Source: 2-02-FULL-55-14 sp964581115 | GTDB lineage: Bacteria; Bacteroidota; Ignavibacteria; UBA10030 | NCBI GenBank assembly: GCA_964581115.1 | Contig: CAZOMY010000008.1 | Location: 25,143 to 89,142 of the forward strand | Direction of reading: 5' to 3' | DNA: 64,000 nt | Shown: positions 31,771 to 40,110 of the stretch, piece after piece | Layout of the letters: every line of letters begins with the position of its first letter | Position numbering within the stretch: position 1 is the first letter of the stretch | Program-made: the position numbers and the translations under genes | Notes under the pieces: generated by a model | Told to the model about the DNA's origin: nothing | Seen by the model: only the letters and a program-made list of their open reading frames with translations | Database searches by the model: none

Positions 31771-34728
31771 TCACTTCATCAGTATCATCTTCTTCACGCT
31801 CTCAAACCGCTCGCCGCTCGCCGTCTGCACCATCATCCGGTAGAGGTAGATACCGGAGGGGAGTCTCTCTACTCCATACTCTCTACTGAATACTGCCTCA
31901 TGATATCCCGCCGCCCGTTCTCCCTCCACCAATACCGCCACCCGTTGGCCGAGGATGTTCATCACCGACACCTCCACCCTTCCTCTCTCCTTCATCCTGA
32001 ATCCTATCTTCGTCTCCGGGTTGAACGGATTCGGGTAGTTCTGGTCCAGTGCGAATTCGCTTGGGATTGTGCTGACCACATCCTCCGTCAACGTGATAAG
32101 ATCGGTCTCGATCGCTCCGAGATCAGGGTTTGAGGTAGCGGTACGCGGACGCGGATGGCCCAGGAAATCGGTCGACGGGGCGGTCATCAGCAGACCGTTG
32201 ATCGTCGCCGACATGAGTCCTTTGCCCATAACCGGGCTCAAATGGTTCGGTGTGATGCTGGGCATCAGCGTGTCGGTACCCACTAGCCATGGATCGCTGG
32301 TGATATTCCCATCGCCCGCGAACCCAGTTCGTACGAGATTGTAGCTACCAACTGCCAGGCCGCCAATGTAGAATTCGCCGGTTGATGCACTGGGGTTCCA
32401 GATGATATTGTTGAAGAATCGATTGGAAGTGGATCCTCGGCCTTCGCTGAGTTGGATCGTTCGCGGGGCCAGGTTGGAGGCGATCGTGTTGTTGATGAAA
32501 CGATAGTCCCCCGTGTTGGTGTAGATCGTAGAAACTCCACCGGATCCGTTGCCAACGATCATGTTGTTCGTGAACGTGACCACGGGACGGTAAGTGAGCG
32601 TTCCCCAATCGATACCCCACGCCGAGATCGCGGCCCCAGTCCCCCCGATATTGCCCTTGATGAAGTTGCCGGAGATCAAGACGTCTTGGGGACCCGGCGC
32701 TCCCCACACCGCCACGGCCCCGTTGGAGTAATTGCTGCCTGTTGACCGGTTGTTGATGATGACATTGCCTACGATTCGACCGACGCCCCCGCCTCTGATG
32801 GCACAGCCTTCCGCACCGTAGCCGGTCGTCTGATTGTCCTTGATGAGGTTGTGCTCGATGATCCAGTAGCGTGGCCCGGCCGTCCATGTGAGATCGCCCC
32901 AGATGGAGACCGCCGGGTCGTTGGCGATATTGCCAAGCGTGGAAGGACCTACGCAGGTGTTGTTGCGGATGATGTTGTGTGAGATGCGTGCACCGGCCGC
33001 CAGAACTTGGACGGCCCCCCCCGAGCGATAAGTGTAGTACGGTCCCCCAAGGTTGATCGGCGCGATGATCTTTGTGCCGCCCCCCTTGGTCAACGTGAAC
33101 CCGACAATCTGTGTCGTACTGTCGGCCTCCCCCTGGATCAAAATGACCGAAGCCGAATCCGCATGTGTCGGCGTGCTTCCATCCAGGATCGTCTTGGAGA
33201 TATGAGAGGTGTCGCCATCGACGATGTAGCGGCTACCGAGGATGATCTTTTTGGTGAGGATCAGGTTGACCAGATAGGTCCCCTCATCGACGAGCACCGT
33301 ATCCCCGTTGACGGCCGCGTTGATGGCCGCCTGGATCGTGGCCTGATCCTGCGGGACGCGGATGGTTCCGCGTCCGATGCTGCTTTCCAAGGCCCCCATG
33401 TCAGGATTCGTATAGGCGGGGCGGGGGCGGGCAAGCCCCTCGAAATCGGTTGACGGAGCCGACAGCGGCACTCCCGCAAGCGTCGCGGACCGTACGCCGG
33501 CGTTCAGACAAGGACTCGAATCCTGCAGCCGGTAGAGCGGATCGCCCGGAACGAAGAGTGGGTTGGCACTGACGTTTCCGGCGCCGACATACCCACCGAA
33601 GATGCAATTGTAGTTTGCCGTGAGCACGCTGGTGGGTGCGGTTGTGGCAAACCGGATCTGCGTGGCGCCCGCCGCGGGATCCCACACGACATTGTTCATC
33701 ATCAGGACGGAATGCGGAGTGACCCCGATGCGAATTGCGTAGTTGCCAGTGTTACCTGCGATTGTATTGTTGATGAGGCGAGAGTTGGTCCGCTGAAAAT
33801 GAACTGCACCGCTGTCTTGTGGAATGCCTGGAGTTGGCGTATGACCAAAGTTGTTGACGATGATATTGTTTGAAATCATTGCGATGGGTACGTAGCCTGT
33901 TGAGTTCTCACCAATGATGAAGAGAGCACTACCGTAATAGGCATGGTTCCCGGTGAAGAGATTTCGATCGATCAATACCTCAGCGGCACTCGTCGTCCCG
34001 GCCCACAGGTAGAGGCCACCCCCATAACAGGTCACATTGTCCGGTCCGGGAATATCGACGGCGATCGCGGCATTGTTCACAAACTTGTTCCTGACGACCC
34101 TTCCGGTCCCCGTCAGATTGCAGGCCGATCCGCCGGCATTTCTGCCTCTCACCTCGTTTCCGGCGAAGTCGTTGTCCTCGATGATCCATCGCTCTAGTGG
34201 ACCGACAACCGGCCTGATGCAGATACCAGCTCCGGCGGCAAAGGGAGCATCAACGGACCCTGTCAATGAATTCCCGACGATTCTGTTTCTGCGTATGGTC
34301 GCCCCACCACCAACAACGCCGATGCCGCCTCCACCGATGGCAAAGGTGCCGTTAATAATTGCCTTCGTACCCGCCCCATTCCTGATCGTAAAGCCAATGA
34401 TGACCGTCGTCGTGTCAGTACCAAGTCCAACGGTGATCACCGTAGCCGTGTCTGGATGAGGTGGAGTGCTTCCGTCGAGGATCGTACGCGAAATGTGCGA
34501 CGTATCAGCGTCAACAAGATACCGACTGGCCAGTGTGAGCTTCTTCGTGAGCCGCAGATTGACAAAGTACGTCCCTTCATCCACCAACACCGTATCCCCA
34601 TTGACCGCCGCATTGATCGCTCCTTGGATCGTCGCCTGATCTTGCGGAACGCGGATGGTCTTGGGTTGGGTGAGGGCGGTGAACAGGAACAGAGACAGGA
34701 ACAGGGTAACCGCGAGCAAACGTGCCAT
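31771..34728 (-). CDS. Secreted double right-handed beta-helix protein with T9SS sorting domain
   Basis: 985 residues from the ATG at 34728, with GGAGG 7 nt upstream. A signal peptide (LLAVTLFLSLFLFTALT) is followed by two tandem homologous modules (about 20-480 and 480-890). Each begins IRVPQDQATIQ-AINAAVNGDTVLVDEGTY and then has long N-rich beta-helix repeats (INGTFAIGGGGIGVVGGG, NDFAGNEVRGRNAGGS, FINNTIASN). Each ends with a PSTDFxGxxRPRxxxxNPDxGAxE motif. The C-terminal QNYPNPFNPETKIGF to YRMMVQTASGERFESVKKMIL is a T9SS sorting signal. Parallel beta-helix proteins of this type are often pectin-active lyases or surface adhesins. No catalytic residues can be assigned. Its N-terminal module is clearly related to the sensor domain of the HTCS gene at 36367. 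Confidence 0.9.
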   Translation of the reverse strand: MARLLAVTLFLSLFLFTALTQPKTIRVPQDQATIQGAINAAVNGDTVLVDEGTYFVNLRLTKKLTLASRYLVDADTSHISRTILDGSTPPHPDTATVITVGLGTDTTTVIIGFTIRNGAGTKAIINGTFAIGGGGIGVVGGGATIRRNRIVGNSLTGSVDAPFAAGAGICIRPVVGPLERWIIEDNDFAGNEVRGRNAGGSACNLTGTGRVVRNKFVNNAAIAVDIPGPDNVTCYGGGLYLWAGTTSAAEVLIDRNLFTGNHAYYGSALFIIGENSTGYVPIAMISNNIIVNNFGHTPTPGIPQDSGAVHFQRTNSRLINNTIAGNTGNYAIRIGVTPHSVLMMNNVVWDPAAGATQIRFATTAPTSVLTANYNCIFGGYVGAGNVSANPLFVPGDPLYRLQDSSPCLNAGVRSATLAGVPLSAPSTDFEGLARPRPAYTNPDMGALESSIGRGTIRVPQDQATIQAAINAAVNGDTVLVDEGTYLVNLILTKKIILGSRYIVDGDTSHISKTILDGSTPTHADSASVILIQGEADSTTQIVGFTLTKGGGTKIIAPINLGGPYYTYRSGGAVQVLAAGARISHNIIRNNTCVGPSTLGNIANDPAVSIWGDLTWTAGPRYWIIEHNLIKDNQTTGYGAEGCAIRGGGVGRIVGNVIINNRSTGSNYSNGAVAVWGAPGPQDVLISGNFIKGNIGGTGAAISAWGIDWGTLTYRPVVTFTNNMIVGNGSGGVSTIYTNTGDYRFINNTIASNLAPRTIQLSEGRGSTSNRFFNNIIWNPSASTGEFYIGGLAVGSYNLVRTGFAGDGNITSDPWLVGTDTLMPSITPNHLSPVMGKGLMSATINGLLMTAPSTDFLGHPRPRTATSNPDLGAIETDLITLTEDVVSTIPSEFALDQNYPNPFNPETKIGFRMKERGRVEVSVMNILGQRVAVLVEGERAAGYHEAVFSREYGVERLPSGIYLYRMMVQTASGERFESVKKMILMK

Positions 34729-34854
34729 GGGGCACCTCCAACGTTGAGAATAGGGGGATCGCCGGAACGTCAGGGGCCCAATGAACGAAAACGGAGAGGC
34801 AGGGGGGTAATACTGGGGTTGCAAAGGATGACAGTTTTGATGCAGCGAGAAGCC

Positions 34855-34983
34855 AAAGGCAGGTGGGAGGTTAGAGGTGGTGGTTGGAGTGGAGGCTTCC
34901 GAAAAGTAAGAAGGCTCGGGGAATGCGCCGGTTCAAATCCGCTCCGTCGCTGTGTCTGATGCCCGGGAGAACGAAGGTATGGC
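34855..34983. other. Non-coding gap with purine repeat and tRNA-3'-end-like sequence
   Basis: The 305-bp gap before 35034 holds a family F-like purine stretch (GGCAGGTGGGAGGTTAGAGG, 34859-34878). It also has GCCGGTTCAAATCCG at 34928-34942, which looks like the T-arm of a tRNA followed by CTCCGTCGC; no complete tRNA can be folded. An AT-rich promoter-like stretch (TTGAAA, TATTCA) precedes the ATPase gene. Confidence 0.4.
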
Positions 34984-35033
34984 TACATTGAAAAGTCGGT
35001 TGCTAATGCAGAATATTCAATGCATATTGTCTC

Positions 35034-36191
35034 ATGGTCGCGCGCGCGAATACTCTCGCTGAGATCAATGGCCTTTTCAGGACCTTCCCGGCCGTCGCCC
35101 TTCTCGGCGCACGCCAAGTGGGGAAGACGACGCTCGCGGCAGCGTTCGCACACCAGTCGGGAGCCCGCTCGACGATCTTCGACCTGGAAAACCCCGCCGA
35201 CCTTGCGCGCCTGGCCGACCCGATGCTCGCCCTGCAATCCCTCGAGGGCATCATCATTCTGGACGAAGTCCAGCGGCGACCGGACCTGTTCCCAGTCCTT
35301 CGCGTCCTGATCGACCGCCATCCCAAACGTCAGCGCTTCCTGCTGCTGGGAAGCGCATCGCCCCATTTGCTGAAGCAGTCATCCGAGACGCTGGCCGGCA
35401 GGGTCGCGTACCTCGAATTGGGGCCCTTCTGGCTCGAGGAGATCGGAGATACTGCGCTCGATCGACTCTGGCTCCGTGGCGGTTTTCCCCGTTCGTTCCT
35501 GGCCCGGACCGAGGCCCTGAGCAATGAATGGCGCCGCCAGTTCATCCGTACCTTCTTGGAGCGGGACCTGCCCCAACTCGGCCTGACTATTCCATCATCG
35601 ACACTCCACCGCTTCTGGTCGATGATCGCCCACTACCATGGTCAATTGTGGAATGCTTCCGAGTTGGGTAGGGGGTTTGGCGTCGCCGACACGACCGTCC
35701 GGCGGTATCTCGACCTGCTGACCGATACGTTTGTCGTCCGCCAACTGAACCCTTGGTCGTCGAATCTCAAGAAGCGACAGGTCAAGGCGCCGAAGGTGTA
35801 CATCACGGACAGCGGTCTGCTTCATTCCCTTCTTGGCATCCAGTCGCGGGCCGAACTGGAGCGCCATCCGAAGGTCGGCGCTTCGTGGGAAGGTCTCCTG
35901 GTGGAACAGGTCATTCGTGCGACGAAGACCCCACGAGACGCATGCTACTTCTGGCGAACGCACGCCGGAGCGGAACTGGACCTTCTGCTCAGAATACGAG
36001 GCAACGCGGTCGGCTTCGAGTTCAAACGGACCGTTTCGCCGTCCGTAACGCCGTCGATGCGTAGTGCGATGGAGGACCTGAACCTCCGGAAGCTCTACGT
36101 CGTACATGCCGGAGACGATTCCTTTCCGCTAGCGCGCAACATCCACGCCGTGGCCGCGAGGAAACTGCTGCGCGACATTGCTTTTCGGTGA
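35034..36191 (+). CDS. AAA_14/DUF4143 ATPase
   Basis: 385 residues. Walker A is LLGARQVGKTTLAAAF and Walker B is GIIILDEVQRRPDLFPVL, followed by FLLLGSASPHLLKQSSETLAGR (sensor 1) and LELGPFWLEEI. The C-terminal DUF4143 domain has WRRQFIRTFLERDLPQLGL, VADTTVRRYLDLLTDTFVVRQLNPW, KAPKVYITDSGLLHSLLGI, GASWEGLLVEQVI, and a PD-(D/E)xK-like end (FWRTHAGAELDLLL ... GFEFKRT). Such proteins are widespread orphan ATPases, probably of mobile or toxin-antitoxin-like origin, with a nuclease-like C-terminus. It points opposite to its neighbours, interrupts the beta-helix protein/HTCS pair, and has an AT-rich leader, which together suggest an insertion. Confidence 0.92.
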   Translation: MVARANTLAEINGLFRTFPAVALLGARQVGKTTLAAAFAHQSGARSTIFDLENPADLARLADPMLALQSLEGIIILDEVQRRPDLFPVLRVLIDRHPKRQRFLLLGSASPHLLKQSSETLAGRVAYLELGPFWLEEIGDTALDRLWLRGGFPRSFLARTEALSNEWRRQFIRTFLERDLPQLGLTIPSSTLHRFWSMIAHYHGQLWNASELGRGFGVADTTVRRYLDLLTDTFVVRQLNPWSSNLKKRQVKAPKVYITDSGLLHSLLGIQSRAELERHPKVGASWEGLLVEQVIRATKTPRDACYFWRTHAGAELDLLLRIRGNAVGFEFKRTVSPSVTPSMRSAMEDLNLRKLYVVHAGDDSFPLARNIHAVAARKLLRDIAFR

Positions 36192-36246
36192 CCCTTCCAG
36201 CCGCGGCCGCGCTGTTTCAGGATTATCCGCGACACTCACCTCTGTC

Positions 36247-36280
36247 CTCCGCCCCTCGCCCCTCGCCCCACGCCCCACGC
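36247..36280. repeat. CCCCTCGCCCCACGCCCC-word repeat (family L)
   Basis: GCCCCTCGCCCCTCGCCCCA and CGCCCCACGC words lie just 3' of the DUF4143 gene. Confidence 0.5.
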
Positions 36281-36303
36281 TGTTTCCCGCCCGTACGCAC
36301 CAA

Positions 36304-36325
36304 GGCCCCCGATCTCTCGGAGGCC
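36304..36325. terminator. Hairpin 3' of the HTCS gene
   Basis: GGCCcCCGA (36304-36312) pairs with TCGGaGGCC (36317-36325) across TCTC with one mismatch. It is 41 bp downstream of the HTCS stop on the minus strand and is related to the element at 31697. Confidence 0.5.
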
Positions 36326-36366
36326 CCAGCTTCTGCTTCAGTCTTGCATCTTCCGTCTCACTACTT

Positions 36367-39300
36367 CTATCTATCCCCGTTCTTCAAAGTTCCACTCGGC
36401 GCCACTCCGAATTCTTCCCGATAACACTTGGCAAACCACGACGCATTCGAAAAGCCCGCCTGATACGCGATCTCGCCAACCGTCCCGGCATGGCGTTCGA
36501 GCAACTCTTTATCCCGCTGCAGCCGCAGCCGACGGATGTACTCCACCGGGGCCAGGTCGGTGAGCGCCTTCAGCTTGCGATAGACCTGCGTTCGACTGAG
36601 CGCCACGTCCTGCGCCAGCACCTCGATGCCGTACTGCTCATCAGCGAGATGTGCCAGCACCGACGCGTTTACCTTCTGCAGGAACGCGTCCTCCATCGAC
36701 AGCCGCTGCTCCGGACTTGGCGCCAGCGTGACCAAGCGCCGATAATGCTTCCGGATCTCCTCGCGCTGGCGCAACAGGTTCCGGATGCGCATTTGCAGCT
36801 CCTGACCGTCGAACGGCTTGGTGAGATATTCGTCCGCCCCATGCTCCAAGCCCTCAATACGGTCTCCGCCGTCAGCCAGTGCAGTCAGTAGTATGACCGG
36901 TACGTGACTCGTGCTCTCGTTCGTCTTGAGCTCCCGGCACAGCTCGTAGCCGTCCATCCCGGGCATCATGACGTCGCTGATGACCACGTCAGGCACGAAA
37001 TGTTGGGCGATGCCGAGCGCCTCCTTGCCCGAGGCCGCTAGATGGACGTCGTAGTTACCGTTCAGGATGGAGCCGATGAAGGCCCGCGCGTCGTCGTTGT
37101 CCTCGACGACGAGCACGGTCGGACGGTCGCCCGGTTGACCGCTGACCGGTGGCGAGATCGGCACGTCAGTCGTTGGCCGTGTCGTGGCCGCGTCCTCCCG
37201 GACAAGGGCCTCCACCATCTCACTCTTTAGATATCCTTCAAGCGGAATGGTCACCGTCACGGTCGTTCCAATGCCGGGCTCGCTGTCGATCTTGATCCGG
37301 CCGCGGTGCAGCTCCACGAGTTCCTTCGTCAGCGAGAGTCCGATCCCAGTTCCTTCGACCTTGTGCGTTTTGTCGGCCCGGTAGAACCGCTCGAACACGT
37401 GCGGCAGGTGCTGTGCCTCGATGCCACTGCCGGTGTCTTCGACCACGACGGTCAGTTCCGCTTGCTCCACGGTTGCCAGAATGTTCACCTGGCCGCCCGA
37501 TGCCGTGAACTTGATCGCGTTGGAGACGAGATTCTCGACGATATGTTCGAGCTTCTCGGCGTCGAGCCAGCCATGGATCTCGGCGGACGTGGAGGTGAAT
37601 CGGAACCGGATCCCTTTGCGTTCAGCGCGGCTGGCGAACGCGTCGCACGCTCGGCGGAGAATGGCCACGATCTCCTGACGGGCGACCTCGAGTCTAGCAT
37701 TGCCCGACTCGACGCGCGTGAAATGAAGCAATTGGTCGATGAGTTTGAGTAGTTTCTCGGCATTCCGACGGATCAGAGAGAGCCGCTCCCGAACTCCGGG
37801 ATCGGTTGCCGTCGCCAGCAGATCGTCGACTGGTCCCTGAATGAGCGTGAGCGGTGTTCGCAGTTCGTGCGAGATGTTCGCGAAGAACTGCGATTTGAGC
37901 CGGTCGACCCCGGTGAGCTTCTCACGTTCGAGATGCTCAAGCTGCAAGTCCTGCAGAAGGCGCAGCCGACGTATCCGTATCCGGACCATGACCACGGCCC
38001 CGACAAGCACCAGGCCCCCGTACAGCGCATAGGCCCACCAGCGTTGGTACCAATACGCCGGGACGACGACCCCGAGGGTCCGAACATTTGCACGATCCAT
38101 GATCCCCATCTCATCCGAGACGCTGATCTGCAATTGATAGGAACGAGGAGGAAGGTCAACGTATTGCCGGAACCCGTACCGGTATGTGGACGGCATTCGA
38201 TGCGATGTGACCTCGAAGCCATGAAGCCTGATGCGAGCCGGCAATCGGCCGGCTTCGACGCCTGTTGTGACGACCTCGACTTCGAGGAGGTTCCTGCCCG
38301 GCGGAAGCGTGAAGACCGGGAGCGGATCGTCGGGTCCAAAGGAGCGCGTCGACGTATCATTCACGGAGAGCGTGACCTCCATGCGGCCAGCCTGGACGAC
38401 CTCAGATCGGTCATGACTCATTTCCGTGGGCGTGATCTGACGCAGATGCAGCGTCAGCTTAAGATAGCGCTCGTTTGAGGCTTGCCAATCCTCCAGGATC
38501 GATGTTGACGCCGGCGTGCGTGCGAGCGGCGATTCCGTCGCACCGAGGTCGGGTTCGCTTGCAGGAGGGGATGGCCGCAGCGCACCGAGCAAGTCCTTGG
38601 ACGGAACGTGGTACTCGGTTCCCGCAACGTCGATGCGCGACGTACCGAGGCCAATCGCCGGACTGGTATCCGAAAGACGGAACAACGTATCGCCCGGCGC
38701 GAAGCCGGGGTTGCTGGAAGTGTTGCTCTCTCCGGGATACCCGCCGCAGATCAGGTTGTGAAACATCCGAATGTCGGAAAACGAGGAGATGATATGGGAC
38801 GGATCGCCCCAGATGATGTTGTTGACGAACGTCGCATTCGCCTCGGCAGCAATATAGATGGCGCTGGCGGCGCTCCCCGCGCGATTGCCGACGATCGTGT
38901 TGTTCAGGAAGAAGGCCCAGGATCGCTCCGCGACATTCACCGCGCCGCCAACCTCGGATGAGATATTCTCGGCGATGATGTTGTTCGTCAGGATCGCACG
39001 GCCGCGCCGTGTGCCAGGCGTCCCAATGACCACTCCGCCGGCGATGCTGGCGACGTTCGCCCGGATATAGTTGCGGTCGATGGTGATATCGTAGTCGTTC
39101 GTGAACCACACGCCGATCCCGCCTCCGGGCGACCGATGTTGCGCTCGCGCTACATTGTACATGATGACGTTGTTGCGGATCGTCCCGGGTTGGGCGACGC
39201 CGATGCCGGCAGCCTCGCACCACCGGCCGCGAATGTCGTTGCCGACAATGGTATTGTGCTCAACAATGATGGGCGGCGGTAGTGCACGCCCACCTGTGGT

Positions 39301-39840
39301 GTCGACTGCCAGAATGCCACCGCCGTCGCAGTTGTTGACCTCGCCCACCGGCGAGACGGCGTTGTGCGTGATCACATTATGGGCGACGCGGGCCCCGGAG
39401 TGATTCACGAATACTCCACCACCGCTGACCCACCGGTCGAACGGAGGCGCTTCGGCAACGGTCTGAATGGTTCCCGTCCCTCCCTGGATCGTCAGTCCCA
39501 CGATGACACATGTGGTGTCGCACGATCCGGAGATCGTGATGGTGGAGCCTTTTCGTTTGTCCCGGGCCCTGCTGCCATCTATGATCGTCAATTCCCGATG
39601 CGCAAGGTCGCCGTCGACCAGATACAGGCTGCCGATGACGATGTTCTTCCGTATGCTGACATTCTCGTAGTACACGCCGTGACCGACGAGGACGGTGTCC
39701 CCGACACGAGCGGCATCAACGGCAGATTGGATCGTGCGGTAGGAATGCGGAACGCGAAGAACGCGGGAACGCTGAGCGGACACACTCAGGCACAGCAGGA
39801 ACAGCAAGAGCAGCGGATACCGGCGACGAACGCGCGTCAC
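36367..39840 (-). CDS. Hybrid two-component regulator (HTCS) with beta-helix sensor domain
   Basis: 1157 residues; the start is a GTG. Order: signal peptide (LLLLFLLCLSVSA), periplasmic right-handed beta-helix (25-440), a Y_Y_Y-like Ig domain (490-590; FRQYVDLPPRSYQLQISVSDE), one membrane helix (602-622), HisKA with His658 in FFANISHELRTP, ATPase domain (LEHIVENLVSNAIKFT, EDTGSGIE, GTGIGLSLTKELV), receiver with Asp956 in VVISDVMMPG, and a C-terminal AraC HTH (EVLAQDVALSRTQVYRKLKALTDLAPVEYI). The beta-helix begins LRVPHSYRTIQSAVDAARVG and ends DLLGALRPSPPASEPDLGATE, matching the secreted protein at 31771. Most HTCSs use beta-propellers instead. It probably senses pectic oligosaccharides and activates the neighbouring genes; the ligand is inferred. 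Confidence 0.93.
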   Translation of the reverse strand: MTRVRRRYPLLLLFLLCLSVSAQRSRVLRVPHSYRTIQSAVDAARVGDTVLVGHGVYYENVSIRKNIVIGSLYLVDGDLAHRELTIIDGSRARDKRKGSTITISGSCDTTCVIVGLTIQGGTGTIQTVAEAPPFDRWVSGGGVFVNHSGARVAHNVITHNAVSPVGEVNNCDGGGILAVDTTGGRALPPPIIVEHNTIVGNDIRGRWCEAAGIGVAQPGTIRNNVIMYNVARAQHRSPGGGIGVWFTNDYDITIDRNYIRANVASIAGGVVIGTPGTRRGRAILTNNIIAENISSEVGGAVNVAERSWAFFLNNTIVGNRAGSAASAIYIAAEANATFVNNIIWGDPSHIISSFSDIRMFHNLICGGYPGESNTSSNPGFAPGDTLFRLSDTSPAIGLGTSRIDVAGTEYHVPSKDLLGALRPSPPASEPDLGATESPLARTPASTSILEDWQASNERYLKLTLHLRQITPTEMSHDRSEVVQAGRMEVTLSVNDTSTRSFGPDDPLPVFTLPPGRNLLEVEVVTTGVEAGRLPARIRLHGFEVTSHRMPSTYRYGFRQYVDLPPRSYQLQISVSDEMGIMDRANVRTLGVVVPAYWYQRWWAYALYGGLVLVGAVVMVRIRIRRLRLLQDLQLEHLEREKLTGVDRLKSQFFANISHELRTPLTLIQGPVDDLLATATDPGVRERLSLIRRNAEKLLKLIDQLLHFTRVESGNARLEVARQEIVAILRRACDAFASRAERKGIRFRFTSTSAEIHGWLDAEKLEHIVENLVSNAIKFTASGGQVNILATVEQAELTVVVEDTGSGIEAQHLPHVFERFYRADKTHKVEGTGIGLSLTKELVELHRGRIKIDSEPGIGTTVTVTIPLEGYLKSEMVEALVREDAATTRPTTDVPISPPVSGQPGDRPTVLVVEDNDDARAFIGSILNGNYDVHLAASGKEALGIAQHFVPDVVISDVMMPGMDGYELCRELKTNESTSHVPVILLTALADGGDRIEGLEHGADEYLTKPFDGQELQMRIRNLLRQREEIRKHYRRLVTLAPSPEQRLSMEDAFLQKVNASVLAHLADEQYGIEVLAQDVALSRTQVYRKLKALTDLAPVEYIRRLRLQRDKELLERHAGTVGEIAYQAGFSNASWFAKCYREEFGVAPSGTLKNGDR

Positions 39841-39974
39841 GGTGGCCTGCGGGTGGTGGGACCGACCGTGATGCTAGTGAGACTAGCGATGAGAATCAAC
39901 TCGACGGCATGGCAGTCGCAAAAGTGAGAACATCGATTAGAAGTAATCTCAAAAACTCCAAGGGATGACGTATT

Positions 39975-40037
39975 GGCCGCAAAGGACTCAGAGAAACCGG
40001 TTCAAGTCTCTTTGTGATCTCTGCGTTCTATGCGGCC
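39975..40037. repeat. GGCCGCAAAG / CTTTG...TGCGGCC inverted repeat (family B)
   Basis: GGCCGCAAAGGACTCAGAGA and TCTCTTTGTGATCTCTGCG...TGCGGCC form an imperfect inverted repeat between the HTCS start and the pectate lyase stop. The rest of the gap has TCCTCCCACCTCCATCCTC words (family F). Confidence 0.75.
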
Positions 40038-40110
40038 ACGGTGTATTTGAGATGGGCTCTGGAAACCTCCCCAATTCCTTCATCCTCCCACCTCCATCCT
40101 CATATCGACT

